Positions 1 to 8,394 are shown, numbered from the stretch's first letter. The stretch is DNA of 19,856 nt from Phascolarctobacterium sp. (GCA_016302525.1 JAEDNJ010000008.1:1-19856), one strand, 5' to 3'. The notes: generated by a model from the sequence alone, not told the origin. Made by a program: numbers and translations.

Positions 1-2772
1 TGCACAACGGCAGCACAGAGTAGGATGTTCAGCGTCCTTGCCAACTTCGTCACTGTAAATCCAGCAGCGCTCGCATTTTTGACCTTCTGCGGCCTTAACA
101 ACAACCTTCAGGTCTTCTAAGCCAGTTGCCTCGCCCTCAGCATTGTCTTCCAGGATTACAGCTTGAGAAACAATTAACAGATTAGCTAATTCAGCTTCAA
201 CAGCCTTCAAAGCAGCCAGAGTTTCACCAGTTGCGTGCAGCTCAACCTTAGCATCTAAGGAGTGGCCGATGGTCTTGTTGCGGCGTGCAACCTCCAGAAC
301 CTTGGTGATTTCACCGCGGATAGCAATGAACTTATCCCATTTAGCTTCCAGAGCTTCGTCCAGGTATTCTTCCTTAACCTTAGGCCAGGGCAGCATTTGC
401 ACAGATTCAGCAGCGCCAGCAGGCTTCTTCATGAACTGCCATACCTCTTCCATGGTAAAGGTCAGAACAGGAGCCAGCATTACTACTAGGTCGTTAAGGA
501 TTTCGTACATAGCAGTTTGCGCACTGCGACGAGCCTTGCTGTCTGCCTTGGAAGCATACAGGCGATCCTTGAGAATATCCAGATAGTAGCTGGACAGCTC
601 AACGGTGCAGAAGTTATGAATTGCATGATAGAGCACATGGAAGTCATAGCTTTCATAAGCAGTCTCAACCTCTTTCTTAAGGTTTTGCAGGCTCATTAAA
701 GCCCAACGATCCAGCTCGTGCATTTCTGCAAAGGGAACAGCCTGAGTTTCATAATCAAAGTCTACAGTGTTGCTCAGGATGTAGCGCATGGTGTTACGAA
801 TCTTGCGGTATACCTCAGAGAGCTGCTTCAAAATCTTGGGAGAGATACGGATATCAGCCTTATAGTCGGAGGAAGAAACCCACAGACGGATGATATCAGC
901 GCCATATTGTTTAATAATATCCTGCGGAGCAATAACATTGCCCACAGATTTAGACATCTTGCGGCCATCACCATCAACAACATAGCCGTGAGTCAGTACA
1001 GATTCATAAGGAGCCTTGCCAGTTACAGCAACAGAGGTCAGGATAGAGGATTGGAACCAGCCACGATGTTGGTCACTGCCCTCTAAATACATAGCAACGG
1101 GCCAGCTCAGCTCAGGGCGTTGCTTAGCTACTGCCATGTGAGAGGAGCCAGAGTCAAACCAAACGTCCATGATATCGGTTTCTTTAGTGAAGTGCTCACC
1201 ACCGCATTTAGCGCATTTATAGCCAGCAGGCAGCAGCTCCTCTGCACTACGAGCCCACCAAGCATCGCTGCCCTCTTGCGCGAAGATGTTAGCAACGCTT
1301 TCGATAGTAGCATCATCAATAGCATGCTCGCCGCAGCTATCGCAATAGAATACAGGAATAGGTACGCCCCAAACGCGTTGACGGCTAATGCACCAATCGT
1401 GGCGGTCGGTTACCATGTTATGAATACGTTGTTGACCCCAGGAGGGAATCCATTTTACATCCTCATCAATTGCCTTTAAGGTTGCATCACGGAAGCCATC
1501 AACAGAAGCAAACCATTGTGCGGTAGCACGGAAGATGATGGGGTTCTTGCAGCGCCAGCAGTGAGCGTATTGGTGCTTAATGTTTTCCTTGCCCAGCAGC
1601 ATATTAATGCTTGCCAAATACTTCAGCACCGGAATATTAGCATCAAAGACGAACATTCCCTTAAAGATTTCGCCAGCCTCAGCAGTCAGACAGCCCTTTT
1701 CATCAACGGGGCACAGAATCGGCAGCTTATAGCGCAGACCAGTTTCAAAGTCGACATCACCGTGACCAGGAGCGGTATGTACGCAGCCAGTACCAGCTTC
1801 CAGAGTTACATAGTCTGCTAAGCAAACTAAGGAACGACGATGGTTATAGAACTCAAAGGGATGCTCACATTCAGCATATTCCATATCCTTGCCTAAGGTA
1901 GTGCCATAAATTTCGCCAAACTCCTTGTGGCAGCGTTTAGCTACATCACCCAGCAGCTCCTTAGCCATGAAGAGAACCTCGCCCTCGCACTCAACCCAAG
2001 CATATTCCAGATTGGGATTTAAAGTTACAGCGATATTGGCAGGCATGGTCCAAGGGGTGGTCGTCCAAATAACCATATAAGCCTTCTTACCTTGGCAAGC
2101 AGCAGGCATTTGTCCGTTGTCTTTAACAATGGGCATCTTTACAAAAATAGTAGGAGTTTTTTGCTCAGCGTACTCAATTTCTGCTTCAGCTAAAGCAGTC
2201 TCGCAGCTGGGGCACCAGTAAACGGTTTTCTTGCCCTTGTAGATATAGCCTTTTTTAGCCATAGTGCCAAAGACACGGATTTGCTCAGCCTCGAAGGAAT
2301 GATGTAAGGTGATGTAGGGATGTTCCCAATCGCCCAGTACACCTAAGCGTTTGAAGCCTTCGCGTTGTACATCCACCCATTGCAGAGCAAACTCATGGCA
2401 TTTTTTGCGCAGAGTGAGAGGATCCAGCTCAGCACGATTTAAGCCCAGCTCCTTAATAGCTGCGTGCTCAATAGGCATACCGTGAGTATCCCAGCCAGGT
2501 ACATAGGGAGTATCAAAGCCTTGAGCATATTTATATTTCATAATGATATCTTTTAAAATCTTATTCAGCGCATGGCCCATGTGGATTTTGCCATTAGCAT
2601 AGGGAGGGCCATCATGCAGCACCCATTTGGGAGCGCCTGCATGTAAAGCTTGCTTTTTCCAATAAATATCGTTATCTTCCCAGAATTTTTGGAACTCAGG
2701 CTCACGCTGCGGCAGATTTGCACGCATGGGGAACTCTGTTTCCGGCAGATTTAATGTCTTGCTGTAATCCAA
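1..2772 (-). CDS. ileS: isoleucyl-tRNA synthetase, 3' end cut by window edge
   Basis: Class I aminoacyl-tRNA synthetase that charges tRNA-Ile in the cytoplasm. The reverse strand reads through as one frame. The HIGH-type motif is HMGH (residues 64-67, bases 2572-2583), the catalytic KMSKS is at residues 605-609 (946-960), and a C-terminal zinc site starts with CERCW (C900, C903) and ends CCRC (C920-C923) at the window edge. About 924 residues are visible, so probably fewer than 20 are missing. I place the start at TTG 2772: the ribosome site GGAGGT lies 7 nt before it and the protein then begins MDYSKTLNLPETEFPM, as in the family. An in-frame ATG at 2787 exists, but the GGAGG would lie inside its coding sequence. 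Expression is under an upstream T-box. Identification is secure; the start is likely but not proven. Confidence 0.97.
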   Translation of the reverse strand, partial: MDYSKTLNLPETEFPMRANLPQREPEFQKFWEDNDIYWKKQALHAGAPKWVLHDGPPYANGKIHMGHALNKILKDIIMKYKYAQGFDTPYVPGWDTHGMPIEHAAIKELGLNRAELDPLTLRKKCHEFALQWVDVQREGFKRLGVLGDWEHPYITLHHSFEAEQIRVFGTMAKKGYIYKGKKTVYWCPSCETALAEAEIEYAEQKTPTIFVKMPIVKDNGQMPAACQGKKAYMVIWTTTPWTMPANIAVTLNPNLEYAWVECEGEVLFMAKELLGDVAKRCHKEFGEIYGTTLGKDMEYAECEHPFEFYNHRRSLVCLADYVTLEAGTGCVHTAPGHGDVDFETGLRYKLPILCPVDEKGCLTAEAGEIFKGMFVFDANIPVLKYLASINMLLGKENIKHQYAHCWRCKNPIIFRATAQWFASVDGFRDATLKAIDEDVKWIPSWGQQRIHNMVTDRHDWCISRQRVWGVPIPVFYCDSCGEHAIDDATIESVANIFAQEGSDAWWARSAEELLPAGYKCAKCGGEHFTKETDIMDVWFDSGSSHMAVAKQRPELSWPVAMYLEGSDQHRGWFQSSILTSVAVTGKAPYESVLTHGYVVDGDGRKMSKSVGNVIAPQDIIKQYGADIIRLWVSSSDYKADIRISPKILKQLSEVYRKIRNTMRYILSNTVDFDYETQAVPFAEMHELDRWALMSLQNLKKEVETAYESYDFHVLYHAIHNFCTVELSSYYLDILKDRLYASKADSKARRSAQTAMYEILNDLVVMLAPVLTFTMEEVWQFMKKPAGAAESVQMLPWPKVKEEYLDEALEAKWDKFIAIRGEITKVLEVARRNKTIGHSLDAKVELHATGETLAALKAVEAELANLLIVSQAVILEDNAEGEATGLEDLKVVVKAAEGQKCERCWIYSDEVGKDAEHPTLCCRCA

Positions 2773-2822
2773 TTCCTTTACCTCCATAATTCGGCCCAGA
2801 CACTTTTTTCAAAGCTGGGCAA

Positions 2823-2856
2823 TAAAAAATCTCGTCCTCATGTTGAAGGACGAGAT
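2823..2856 (-). terminator. T-box regulated intrinsic terminator before ileS
   Basis: On the minus strand a 10-bp perfect stem, ATCTCGTCCT / AGGACGAGAT (2847-2856 with 2829-2838), with an 8-nt loop, is followed by six T residues. It lies directly downstream of the T-box sequence and ends about 50 nt before the ileS start. This is the expected place for the terminator that alternates with the antiterminator. Confidence 0.9.
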
Positions 2857-3080
2857 AACATTTACAAATGTACCCGTGGTACCACCCTCATGACAGCAGA
2901 GCTGCCACTCGTTACAGCTTTATCGGGCTTACCCGTACTCCACTACTAGCTTCGCAGAGCCCGCTCCCAAGTGATTTTCCCCAGCTTCCCTTCGATCGGC
3001 TTGCACCTAACCCGACTCTCTTAGCCCGTTTCACAGGGTACTCTCTTGTTCCTCGCGTTATCAATGTAACAAATATAACA
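2823..3080 (-). promoter_or_regulatory. T-box riboswitch leader of ileS (isoleucine)
   Basis: The leader transcript senses uncharged tRNA-Ile and permits read-through into ileS when charging falls. The conserved T-box AGGGTGGTACCACG is at 2875-2888. Its bulge TGGT would pair with an NCCA end carrying discriminator A, as expected for tRNA-Ile. Upstream, the Stem I region has the AGAGAGT-type element and a GAAAATCAC segment; I assign the specifier codon as ATC (2973-2975, Ile), followed by A. The switchable terminator follows. The specifier comes from reading Stem I by eye plus the downstream gene, not from a folded model. Together with the promoter this fills the 335-nt gap between the SseB-like gene and ileS. 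Confidence 0.92.
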
Positions 3081-3085
3081 GTGCT

Positions 3086-3115
3086 ATTATACGCCAACCT
3101 GCTTATAATAGTCAA
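3086..3115 (-). promoter_or_regulatory. ileS promoter
   Basis: On the minus strand TTGACT (3110-3115) and a perfect TATAAT (3086-3091) are separated by 18 bp, placing the transcript start near 3079, at the head of the T-box leader. The -35 box starts 7 bp past the stop codon of the upstream SseB-like gene, so ileS has its own regulated transcript apart from any read-through. Confidence 0.85.
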
Positions 3116-3122
3116 GCAAAAT

Positions 3123-3635
3123 TTACTTTTTCTCCTTAAGGCTTTCCAGCAAATCGGCCATAAAGGCACGCGGCATAAAGAAGCTTTGACCACCGGGATT
3201 AATAACAAGGCCAGTAATCTCCGGATTCTCCAAGACAAGCTGCATCAAAGCCCACAGAGGCCAGGCCAGGAAATTCTTATAGGGCAGCTTATGTGCCTCC
3301 TCCTCCGAGGTAAAGGCGGCATAAGCCTCCTCCTTGTTGGAATTCGTAATGCTGTAAATGCTTAGCTCCTTAACCTTGTCCTCAGGAGTGATAATATTTT
3401 TCCCCTTAGGCATATCCTTAGCGTTAATCGGTGTCAGCAGCACCGTATTATCGCTAATATTCAGCACAATAGCTCGCACCAGCATAGCAAAGCGCTCCTG
3501 GCTCTGCTCCTGCATATAGGCAGCAATACAAATTTCCAAAATAGCTCTGGAATCCAGCTGCGGCGTGCCGTCATTACAGCCACAGGGACAGCCTGTAAAA
3601 TGCTGATTCTTAATTAATTTTTTAGCTCTATACAT
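3123..3635 (-). CDS. SseB-domain protein of unknown function
   Basis: Predicted 170-residue soluble protein. The C-terminal half carries an SseB N-terminal-type segment, ITGLVINPGGQSFFMP, near residues 138-153. SseB-family proteins are widespread in Bacillota and Proteobacteria, but their cytoplasmic role is unclear. The N-terminus has a tight cysteine cluster, TGCPCGCND (C16, C18, C20), that could bind metal; this is inference. I chose ATG 3635 because AAGGAG sits 5 nt before it; the open frame extends upstream to 3713 without a ribosome site. No signal peptide or membrane segment is visible. It follows the histidine phosphatase gene after 91 nt and precedes the ileS promoter, so it is probably the last gene of the divIVA transcript. 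Confidence 0.75.
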   Translation of the reverse strand: MYRAKKLIKNQHFTGCPCGCNDGTPQLDSRAILEICIAAYMQEQSQERFAMLVRAIVLNISDNTVLLTPINAKDMPKGKNIITPEDKVKELSIYSITNSNKEEAYAAFTSEEEAHKLPYKNFLAWPLWALMQLVLENPEITGLVINPGGQSFFMPRAFMADLLESLKEKK

Positions 3636-3726
3636 ATTTCTCCTTAGTAAGCTAATTGTAGACATAGCAAAGCTCGGCTCGATAAAGCTATCTACGCACG
3701 AGCTTTTTGCCACTCGGCTATACTTT

Positions 3727-4404
3727 TTATTCGTTCATACGGCCGTACTTAAAATCAAAAATACCAAAGCCACGGCTATTTTTTAGATGGCTCACATCAT
3801 TAAGGCGATAAATGCAGTGCTCATGCCATTTATTAACTCCCAATATAGTAACACTGGCAGGGCTAATATCCACAGAAAAGTTTTTCGCCACAACCTCCTC
3901 CATCGTCATTCCCAGCCAGGCGAAGAGAATATTCTGCACCGTACCCTTATGCGCAACAATCAAAAGATTTTCCTTATCCCAGTCAGCACAGGCCTTTAGT
4001 CCCTCTACATTGCGGAGATAAAACTCGTTACGAGTTTCTCCCCCAGGATAATTGCGATGATGTATGTCTGACTCTGACTGACTTGGTAGGTACAGCTTTT
4101 TAGCCTCCTCCTCCAAAATGCCAGCAGCCTCGCCATTATTCTTTTCCCGCAGGAACTCGCAATATTCTATTGTGCCAGTAAACTGCAAGGCTTTGGCAAT
4201 AATCTGCGCCGATTTAGCAGCGCGCTTTAAATCGCTGGCTAGTATTCTCAAGGGCACTTTGCGCCCTTCAAAATCCTCTGCCAGCCTTGCTGCAGCCGCC
4301 TCCAGCTGAGCCTCACCCTTGGGAGTTAGCTCGGAATCTGTCCAGCCACCAGTTAGCTTGAGCGTGTGATGAGTAGCCTCACCATGGCGTACTAATATTA
4401 TCAT
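3727..4404 (-). CDS. histidine phosphatase family protein
   Basis: Predicted 225-residue cytoplasmic phosphatase or mutase of the phosphoglycerate-mutase-like superfamily. The N-terminal catalytic signature LVRHGEA gives R6 and H7, the phospho-acceptor. R61 (SDLKRAAKSA), E83 (YCEFLREK) and the second histidine H152 (LIVAHKGT) complete the usual active site. The segment GGWTDSELTPKG is typical of GpmB/PhoE/CobC-like members, so the substrate cannot be told from sequence. The nearest ribosome site, AAGGAGG, lies 14 nt before the ATG, which is longer than usual, and no in-frame alternative start lies between. It is 68 nt downstream of divIVA and upstream of the SseB-like gene, probably in the same transcript. 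Confidence 0.88.
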   Translation of the reverse strand: MIILVRHGEATHHTLKLTGGWTDSELTPKGEAQLEAAAARLAEDFEGRKVPLRILASDLKRAAKSAQIIAKALQFTGTIEYCEFLREKNNGEAAGILEEEAKKLYLPSQSESDIHHRNYPGGETRNEFYLRNVEGLKACADWDKENLLIVAHKGTVQNILFAWLGMTMEEVVAKNFSVDISPASVTILGVNKWHEHCIYRLNDVSHLKNSRGFGIFDFKYGRMNE

Positions 4405-4472
4405 CCTAAGAAAACCTGCCTCCTTGGCAATAAGAATTTATTAAGCTACAGAACATTTTCAGTCACTACTCC

Positions 4473-5327
4473 TCAGGTGTTAGAGGGGTCCTCAAAATTT
4501 TGTACCATTTCCATTTGGGATTTCAGCAAATTCAGCATTTGCTTACGGTGTACCGCTGTCTTTTGCACAGCGTTTTCATAAGCGGTGTTAGCAATAGTAG
4601 CCCTGGACTCAGCCTCATAAACCATGCGATTGCACTTATCCTCGGCCTCACTCACCAGCTTACGCGCGGTCTCCTTAGCCTCATTGAGCATTTCGTTATA
4701 CTTTTGGGTTGCTTCCAGATTTAATCTGTTTACCTCATTACGAGTTTTTTCCAGCAGGGCATTGGCCTCAATATTAGCAGAATCTACTCTCTTCTTGCAG
4801 AGGTCGTCAATATTCAAGCGGTGCTTTTCTGTTTCCACCTCTACGCTTTGACGCAGCTTATCTGCATACATTCTCGCCTCAGTACGCATATTATTGGTCT
4901 CAGTTTCAGCAGCATGCAGCAGATTTTCGGTATTAACCTTGGTCTTGTTATACATATCCTCGGCTGCTGCCATAGCCTCATCATGAAGCTTTTTAGCCTT
5001 ATCCTTGGCCTCAGCAAGCAGCTGCTCGCACTTTGCCTGCGCCTCCTGCTCAAGCAGGGCAGCCTTCTTTTCACTGGCAGCCTTCACCTCATCAGCGGCC
5101 TCCTGGGCTACCTGCAGACTGCTTTGCATGGTAGACTCCATTTGCTGATAATATTCCAGCTTAGAGCTAACACGCTCAACAGTTTCCTTTAATTCCAGAT
5201 AATCGTTATAGAGATACTCATATTCCTTGCGAATCTCTGCTAAGGCCTTGTTAACCTCGTCCTTATTGTAGCCACCAAACATGGTGTTAGTAAATGTTTT
5301 CTTGGCAATATCTTCGGGAGTAAACAT
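4473..5327 (-). CDS. divIVA: DivIVA-family cell division / polarity protein
   Basis: Predicted 284-residue coiled-coil protein that binds negatively curved membrane at septa and poles and recruits other division or wall factors. The N-terminal lipid-binding domain is recognisable (MFTPEDIAKKTF, then FGGYNKDEVNKAL). The rest, about residues 30-265, is an Ala/Glu/Lys-rich coiled coil, longer than the roughly 164-residue B. subtilis protein. F17 of the membrane-inserting tip is kept, but the position of B. subtilis R18 is Gly here. The ribosome site AAGGAG is 6 nt from the ATG. It lies 18 nt after ylmH, the conserved neighbour order. It could be called a DivIVA-domain protein or GpsB/Wag31 relative, but context favours DivIVA. 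Confidence 0.93.
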   Translation of the reverse strand: MFTPEDIAKKTFTNTMFGGYNKDEVNKALAEIRKEYEYLYNDYLELKETVERVSSKLEYYQQMESTMQSSLQVAQEAADEVKAASEKKAALLEQEAQAKCEQLLAEAKDKAKKLHDEAMAAAEDMYNKTKVNTENLLHAAETETNNMRTEARMYADKLRQSVEVETEKHRLNIDDLCKKRVDSANIEANALLEKTRNEVNRLNLEATQKYNEMLNEAKETARKLVSEAEDKCNRMVYEAESRATIANTAYENAVQKTAVHRKQMLNLLKSQMEMVQNFEDPSNT

Positions 5328-5345
5328 CTTTTTCTCCTTATCTTC

Positions 5346-6131
5346 CTATATATACCTTTTGAGGGTCACGCTAATGCGCCCCTTCTTTGTTGTACCCTTA
5401 ACCTCGGCCACCTCAACTCTGCCACGACCACGGAAGGAAATAATATCTCCCTCCACTACACTCTGAGCAGCCTTCTTGGCTTCCTTCCAGTTCAGCTTGA
5501 CATTCAGGCTCTTGATTTCCTCCGCCATATGGCTGCGAGAAACACCATAGCCAGCAGCTGCCACTGCATCCAGGCGCAGGTCTGCTACCGTAGCATTAAT
5601 GATTTTAACCTTCTCTTCCTTTTGCAACAGCTCTTCAACGGCTATTTCCTTTAGCTCAACAGGAGCGCTGCCAATGGAAAGCAGGTTACTTTTTAGGTAG
5701 TTCACTAATTCTTTTTCAACGACGAATTGACAGCCCTCTGGCACAAAGACAATATCGCCTAAGGCTTCTCGCTTCAAGCCAGTGCCCATAAAGGCCCCCA
5801 GCACATCCCTATGCGACAAATCATAGTAACGCTTGTCCCAGGTCGCTAAAAAATAAGCCATACCAAAATCTGGCTGTCCATAAAAATCCTCAGCAATAAA
5901 GGCTGCCTTGACCCTTTCCGCATGGTTAAAGCCGCCATTTGCTTCTATTTTCACGCTATCATAATTGGCAGCAATAATCTCTGCCACATTATAAGCGTGT
6001 GGGTCCAAAAATTCGCTGACCTTAAACCTGCGTGTCTTATGGGCCGCCTCTGCTAAATCCAAAAGCTTAGCAGCTAGCTGCTCATCACCACCAGCCTTAA
6101 AATAGCGCAATATTTTTTCTCTATCTGCCAT
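5346..6131 (-). CDS. ylmH: YlmH S4-domain RNA-binding protein
   Basis: Predicted 261-residue RNA-binding protein. The central segment LGAFMGTGLKREALGDI matches the YlmH signature, and the C-terminal third (about residues 180-250) is an S4 domain containing GYGVSRSHMAEEI and the basic tail TTKKGRISVTLKRYI. In B. subtilis YlmH has been linked to the ribosome-associated quality-control tailing pathway as a functional relative of RqcP; that role is by homology only. The gene starts 5 nt after the proC stop and ends 18 nt before divIVA, so it is tightly co-transcribed within the sepF-divIVA cluster. Length is normal for the family. Confidence 0.93.
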   Translation of the reverse strand: MADREKILRYFKAGGDEQLAAKLLDLAEAAHKTRRFKVSEFLDPHAYNVAEIIAANYDSVKIEANGGFNHAERVKAAFIAEDFYGQPDFGMAYFLATWDKRYYDLSHRDVLGAFMGTGLKREALGDIVFVPEGCQFVVEKELVNYLKSNLLSIGSAPVELKEIAVEELLQKEEKVKIINATVADLRLDAVAAAGYGVSRSHMAEEIKSLNVKLNWKEAKKAAQSVVEGDIISFRGRGRVEVAEVKGTTKKGRISVTLKRYI

Positions 6132-6136
6132 AAAAT

Positions 6137-6958
6137 TTAACCCTGTAACTCCTTACTACGCGCCAAAACCGCCTGCACTGCATCATAAAAAGCACCACGC
6201 ACCCCATGATTCTCCAGAGCGTGGATACCGGCGATAGTCGTACCACCAGGAGAGGTTACCTGATCGCGCAGCACCGCAGGATGCTCGCCTGATTCAATGC
6301 AAAGCTTGCCGCTGCCAGCCAAGGTTTGCGCTGCCAGCTTAATTGCCAGCTTGCGAGGCAGGCCAGCACGCACACCAGCATCAGCCAAGGCATCTATAAT
6401 CACGAAGGCATAGCCAGGACCACAGCCAGAGATAGCAGTAATAGCCTCAATTTGGCTTTCTGCAACCAAGGCTACCTCACCACAGCAGCCGAAAATAGCC
6501 TCTGCTGTAGCCTGCATAGCAGGTGTAACCTTATCGTCGCAGCAAATTGCCGTCATGCCAGCACCCACTGCCAAGGGAGTATTAGGCATAGTACGCACCA
6601 CTGGATAACCAGGTGCATATTCATGGAGCTGCGCCAAGGAGACACTGCCCATAATGGAAAGCACCCAAGCCTCCTTTTTCATGCAGCTGATTAGCTCCTT
6701 AGTCAGGGCAACAGGAGCAACCTGAGGCTTAACCGAGAAAATAACTAAATCCGCATCGGCAATAGCAGCCTTATTGTCAGGAGTTGCCATAACTCCATAC
6801 TTTTCCTTTAAATAATCACAGCGAGCCTGCGTAGGATTACCAATAGCAATTTGCTCGCCGGCAATCAGTCCGCTGCCCACAATCCCCTTAACGATGGCCT
6901 CGCACATGGCACCGCCACCGATAAAGCAAATCTTGTTAACATTTAGCTTCTTTATCAT
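6137..6958 (-). CDS. proC: pyrroline-5-carboxylate reductase
   Basis: Predicted 273-residue enzyme for the last step of proline synthesis, reducing 1-pyrroline-5-carboxylate to proline with NAD(P)H. The N-terminal Rossmann motif is CFIGGGAM (residues 11-18). SVKPQV follows near residue 75, then the substrate-site region SGCGPGYAFVIIDALADAG and TSPGGTTIAGIHALE near the C-terminus. Its ATG overlaps the sepF stop as ATGA (6955-6958), indicating translational coupling. It occupies the place between sepF and ylmH where a yggT/ylmG gene often lies. Length is usual for ProC. Confidence 0.96.
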   Translation of the reverse strand: MIKKLNVNKICFIGGGAMCEAIVKGIVGSGLIAGEQIAIGNPTQARCDYLKEKYGVMATPDNKAAIADADLVIFSVKPQVAPVALTKELISCMKKEAWVLSIMGSVSLAQLHEYAPGYPVVRTMPNTPLAVGAGMTAICCDDKVTPAMQATAEAIFGCCGEVALVAESQIEAITAISGCGPGYAFVIIDALADAGVRAGLPRKLAIKLAAQTLAGSGKLCIESGEHPAVLRDQVTSPGGTTIAGIHALENHGVRGAFYDAVQAVLARSKELQG

Positions 6959-7629
6959 AATTCTGTGCCTCGATTATCAAAGCCTAAGCCATTGTCAATA
7001 TCTACATTTTTAGGTGCACAAATCAAAATGTTGCGGCCAATCTTCTTCATATTACCCTTTAAGGCATAAATTGTGCCGCTGATGAAATCGGTCATACGCT
7101 TAGCCACTATAGGGTCTGTATGCTCAAAGTTCACAATTACCGGCTGATTATTATGTAGGCAATCGGCCACTCTTTGGGAATCATCAAAGCTGGTGGGCTC
7201 AATCATTTGCATATTGACGGCGCCTACATTATAAGGAGCAGCGGGACGACGAACGGGCTCGCTCACCTGAGCAGGAGCAGACCTTCTTGGCAGCGGTGCA
7301 GGAATAGCCCTAGCTTCTTCTCCTCTAGCCTCTTTCTTCTTGGTAAAATCAAAGTTCAAGCGTCTTTTGATAGGAGTGACAGGCTTTTCTTCCTCTTCCT
7401 CGTCAAAATCGTCATCAGCTTCCTTTCTGCTAAAAAAGCTTTTCAGCTTATCCTTAGTAGAAAGCTTTTCCTCAGCTGCATCCACAGTGCTAGCTTCTTT
7501 AGTAGTTTTGCTAGCTTTGGCACTCTCAACCTTAGCCATTCTTTCCTCGCGAGATTTATGCGGAGCCTGTTCCTCCTCAACCTCGTCAACAATGCCTATG
7601 GCATCCATAATATCATCAATAATCTTCAT
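6955..7629 (-). CDS. sepF: SepF cell division protein (FtsZ membrane anchor)
   Basis: Predicted 224-residue protein that links FtsZ to the membrane and bundles filaments at the division ring. The N-terminus (MKIIDDIMDAIGI) fits the membrane-binding amphipathic helix. Residues about 18-135 form a charged, low-complexity linker with acidic runs (DDDFDEEEEE) and a Pro/Ala/Arg-rich part. The conserved SepF domain covers about residues 136-215 (RVADCLHNNQPVIVNFE, then FISGTIYALKGNMKKIG). It is longer than the roughly 150-residue B. subtilis protein because of the linker. AAGGA lies 8 nt before the ATG. The gene begins 23 nt after yggS and overlaps proC by 4 nt. Confidence 0.94.
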   Translation of the reverse strand: MKIIDDIMDAIGIVDEVEEEQAPHKSREERMAKVESAKASKTTKEASTVDAAEEKLSTKDKLKSFFSRKEADDDFDEEEEEKPVTPIKRRLNFDFTKKKEARGEEARAIPAPLPRRSAPAQVSEPVRRPAAPYNVGAVNMQMIEPTSFDDSQRVADCLHNNQPVIVNFEHTDPIVAKRMTDFISGTIYALKGNMKKIGRNILICAPKNVDIDNGLGFDNRGTEL

Positions 7630-7652
7630 GCTCTTCTTCCTTTATTTCATAC

Positions 7653-8351
7653 TTAGAATTTCAGGCTATAATCTCTTTGACCAAAAAGGGCCGTGCCTAC
7701 ACGCACAGTGTTGGCTCCCTCTTCAATAGCAATAGGATAATCGCCGCTCATGCCCATGGATAGAATATCTATATCCTTGAGCTGCTGCTTTAAACGGCAA
7801 AAGGCTCTGTAGCCAGCGGCAAACACAGGCCGTGCTTCCTCGATGTCGTCACACTTTTGGGCAATAACCATGATACCCCGCACCCTGATATGCTTATAGG
7901 CAGCCAGCTTGGGTAAAACAGCCTCATAATCAGCCCTTTCGAAGCCAGACTTTTGCTCCTCGTGGGCAATATTCAGCTGTAGCAGAATATCCTGCACCTT
8001 GCCAATGCGCTCGGCCTCCTTGTCTAGAGCAACCAACAAACGCTCGCTGTCCACAGATTCGATTAGGTCGAAAAGTGCCACCGCCTGACGAGCCTTGTTG
8101 CTTTGCAAATGCCCAATCAAATGCCAGTAGCCCTGTTTCCCTAAGGCCTCCTGCTTATGCTTAGCCTCCTGCACACGGTTTTCGCCTATGCTTTTTATAC
8201 CTGCAGCCAGGCTTTCTGTGATAACCTCTGGCGGATGATTTTTCGTCACAGCCACCAAAGTCACAGTCTCACCAGTCAGCTTAGCCTCCTTTCGGGCAGC
8301 CAAAGCCTTGTCTATTTTTGCCTGTACCTCTTGTAAATTTTCACTTAACAA
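7653..8351 (-). CDS. YggS/PROSC-family PLP homeostasis protein
   Basis: Predicted 232-residue single-domain PLP-binding protein (COG0325; B. subtilis YlmE, E. coli YggS) involved in vitamin B6 and amino-acid homeostasis, with no known enzymatic reaction. The PLP lysine is K37 in LVAVTKNHP. HLIGHLQSNKAR and the C-terminal SMGMSGDYPIAIEEGANTVRVGTALFG are family signatures. The start codon is TTG (8351), with AGGAGG about 8 nt upstream. It is the first gene of the sepF-proC-ylmH-divIVA transcript, with a promoter just upstream and the glmS terminator beyond that. Confidence 0.95.
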   Translation of the reverse strand: MLSENLQEVQAKIDKALAARKEAKLTGETVTLVAVTKNHPPEVITESLAAGIKSIGENRVQEAKHKQEALGKQGYWHLIGHLQSNKARQAVALFDLIESVDSERLLVALDKEAERIGKVQDILLQLNIAHEEQKSGFERADYEAVLPKLAAYKHIRVRGIMVIAQKCDDIEEARPVFAAGYRAFCRLKQQLKDIDILSMGMSGDYPIAIEEGANTVRVGTALFGQRDYSLKF

Positions 8352-8394
8352 TGTTGAGCCCTCCTAACAGGATATAACTCTCTTTCAACTTATT

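Noticed and set aside
262..1821. Several plus-strand open frames of 60-122 codons opposite ileS.
   Set aside because: They lie antisense to an intact, highly conserved ileS, have no consistent ribosome sites and resemble no protein; they are shadow frames.
2868..3365. Plus- and minus-strand open frames across the T-box leader.
   Set aside because: The region is explained by a T-box RNA, promoter and terminator; the frames have no ribosome site and would use structured RNA as coding sequence.
3669..3706. 8-bp inverted repeat AAAGCTCG / CGAGCTTT between the phosphatase and SseB-like genes.
   Set aside because: On the transcribed strand it has a 22-nt loop and no T run after it; too weak to call a terminator.
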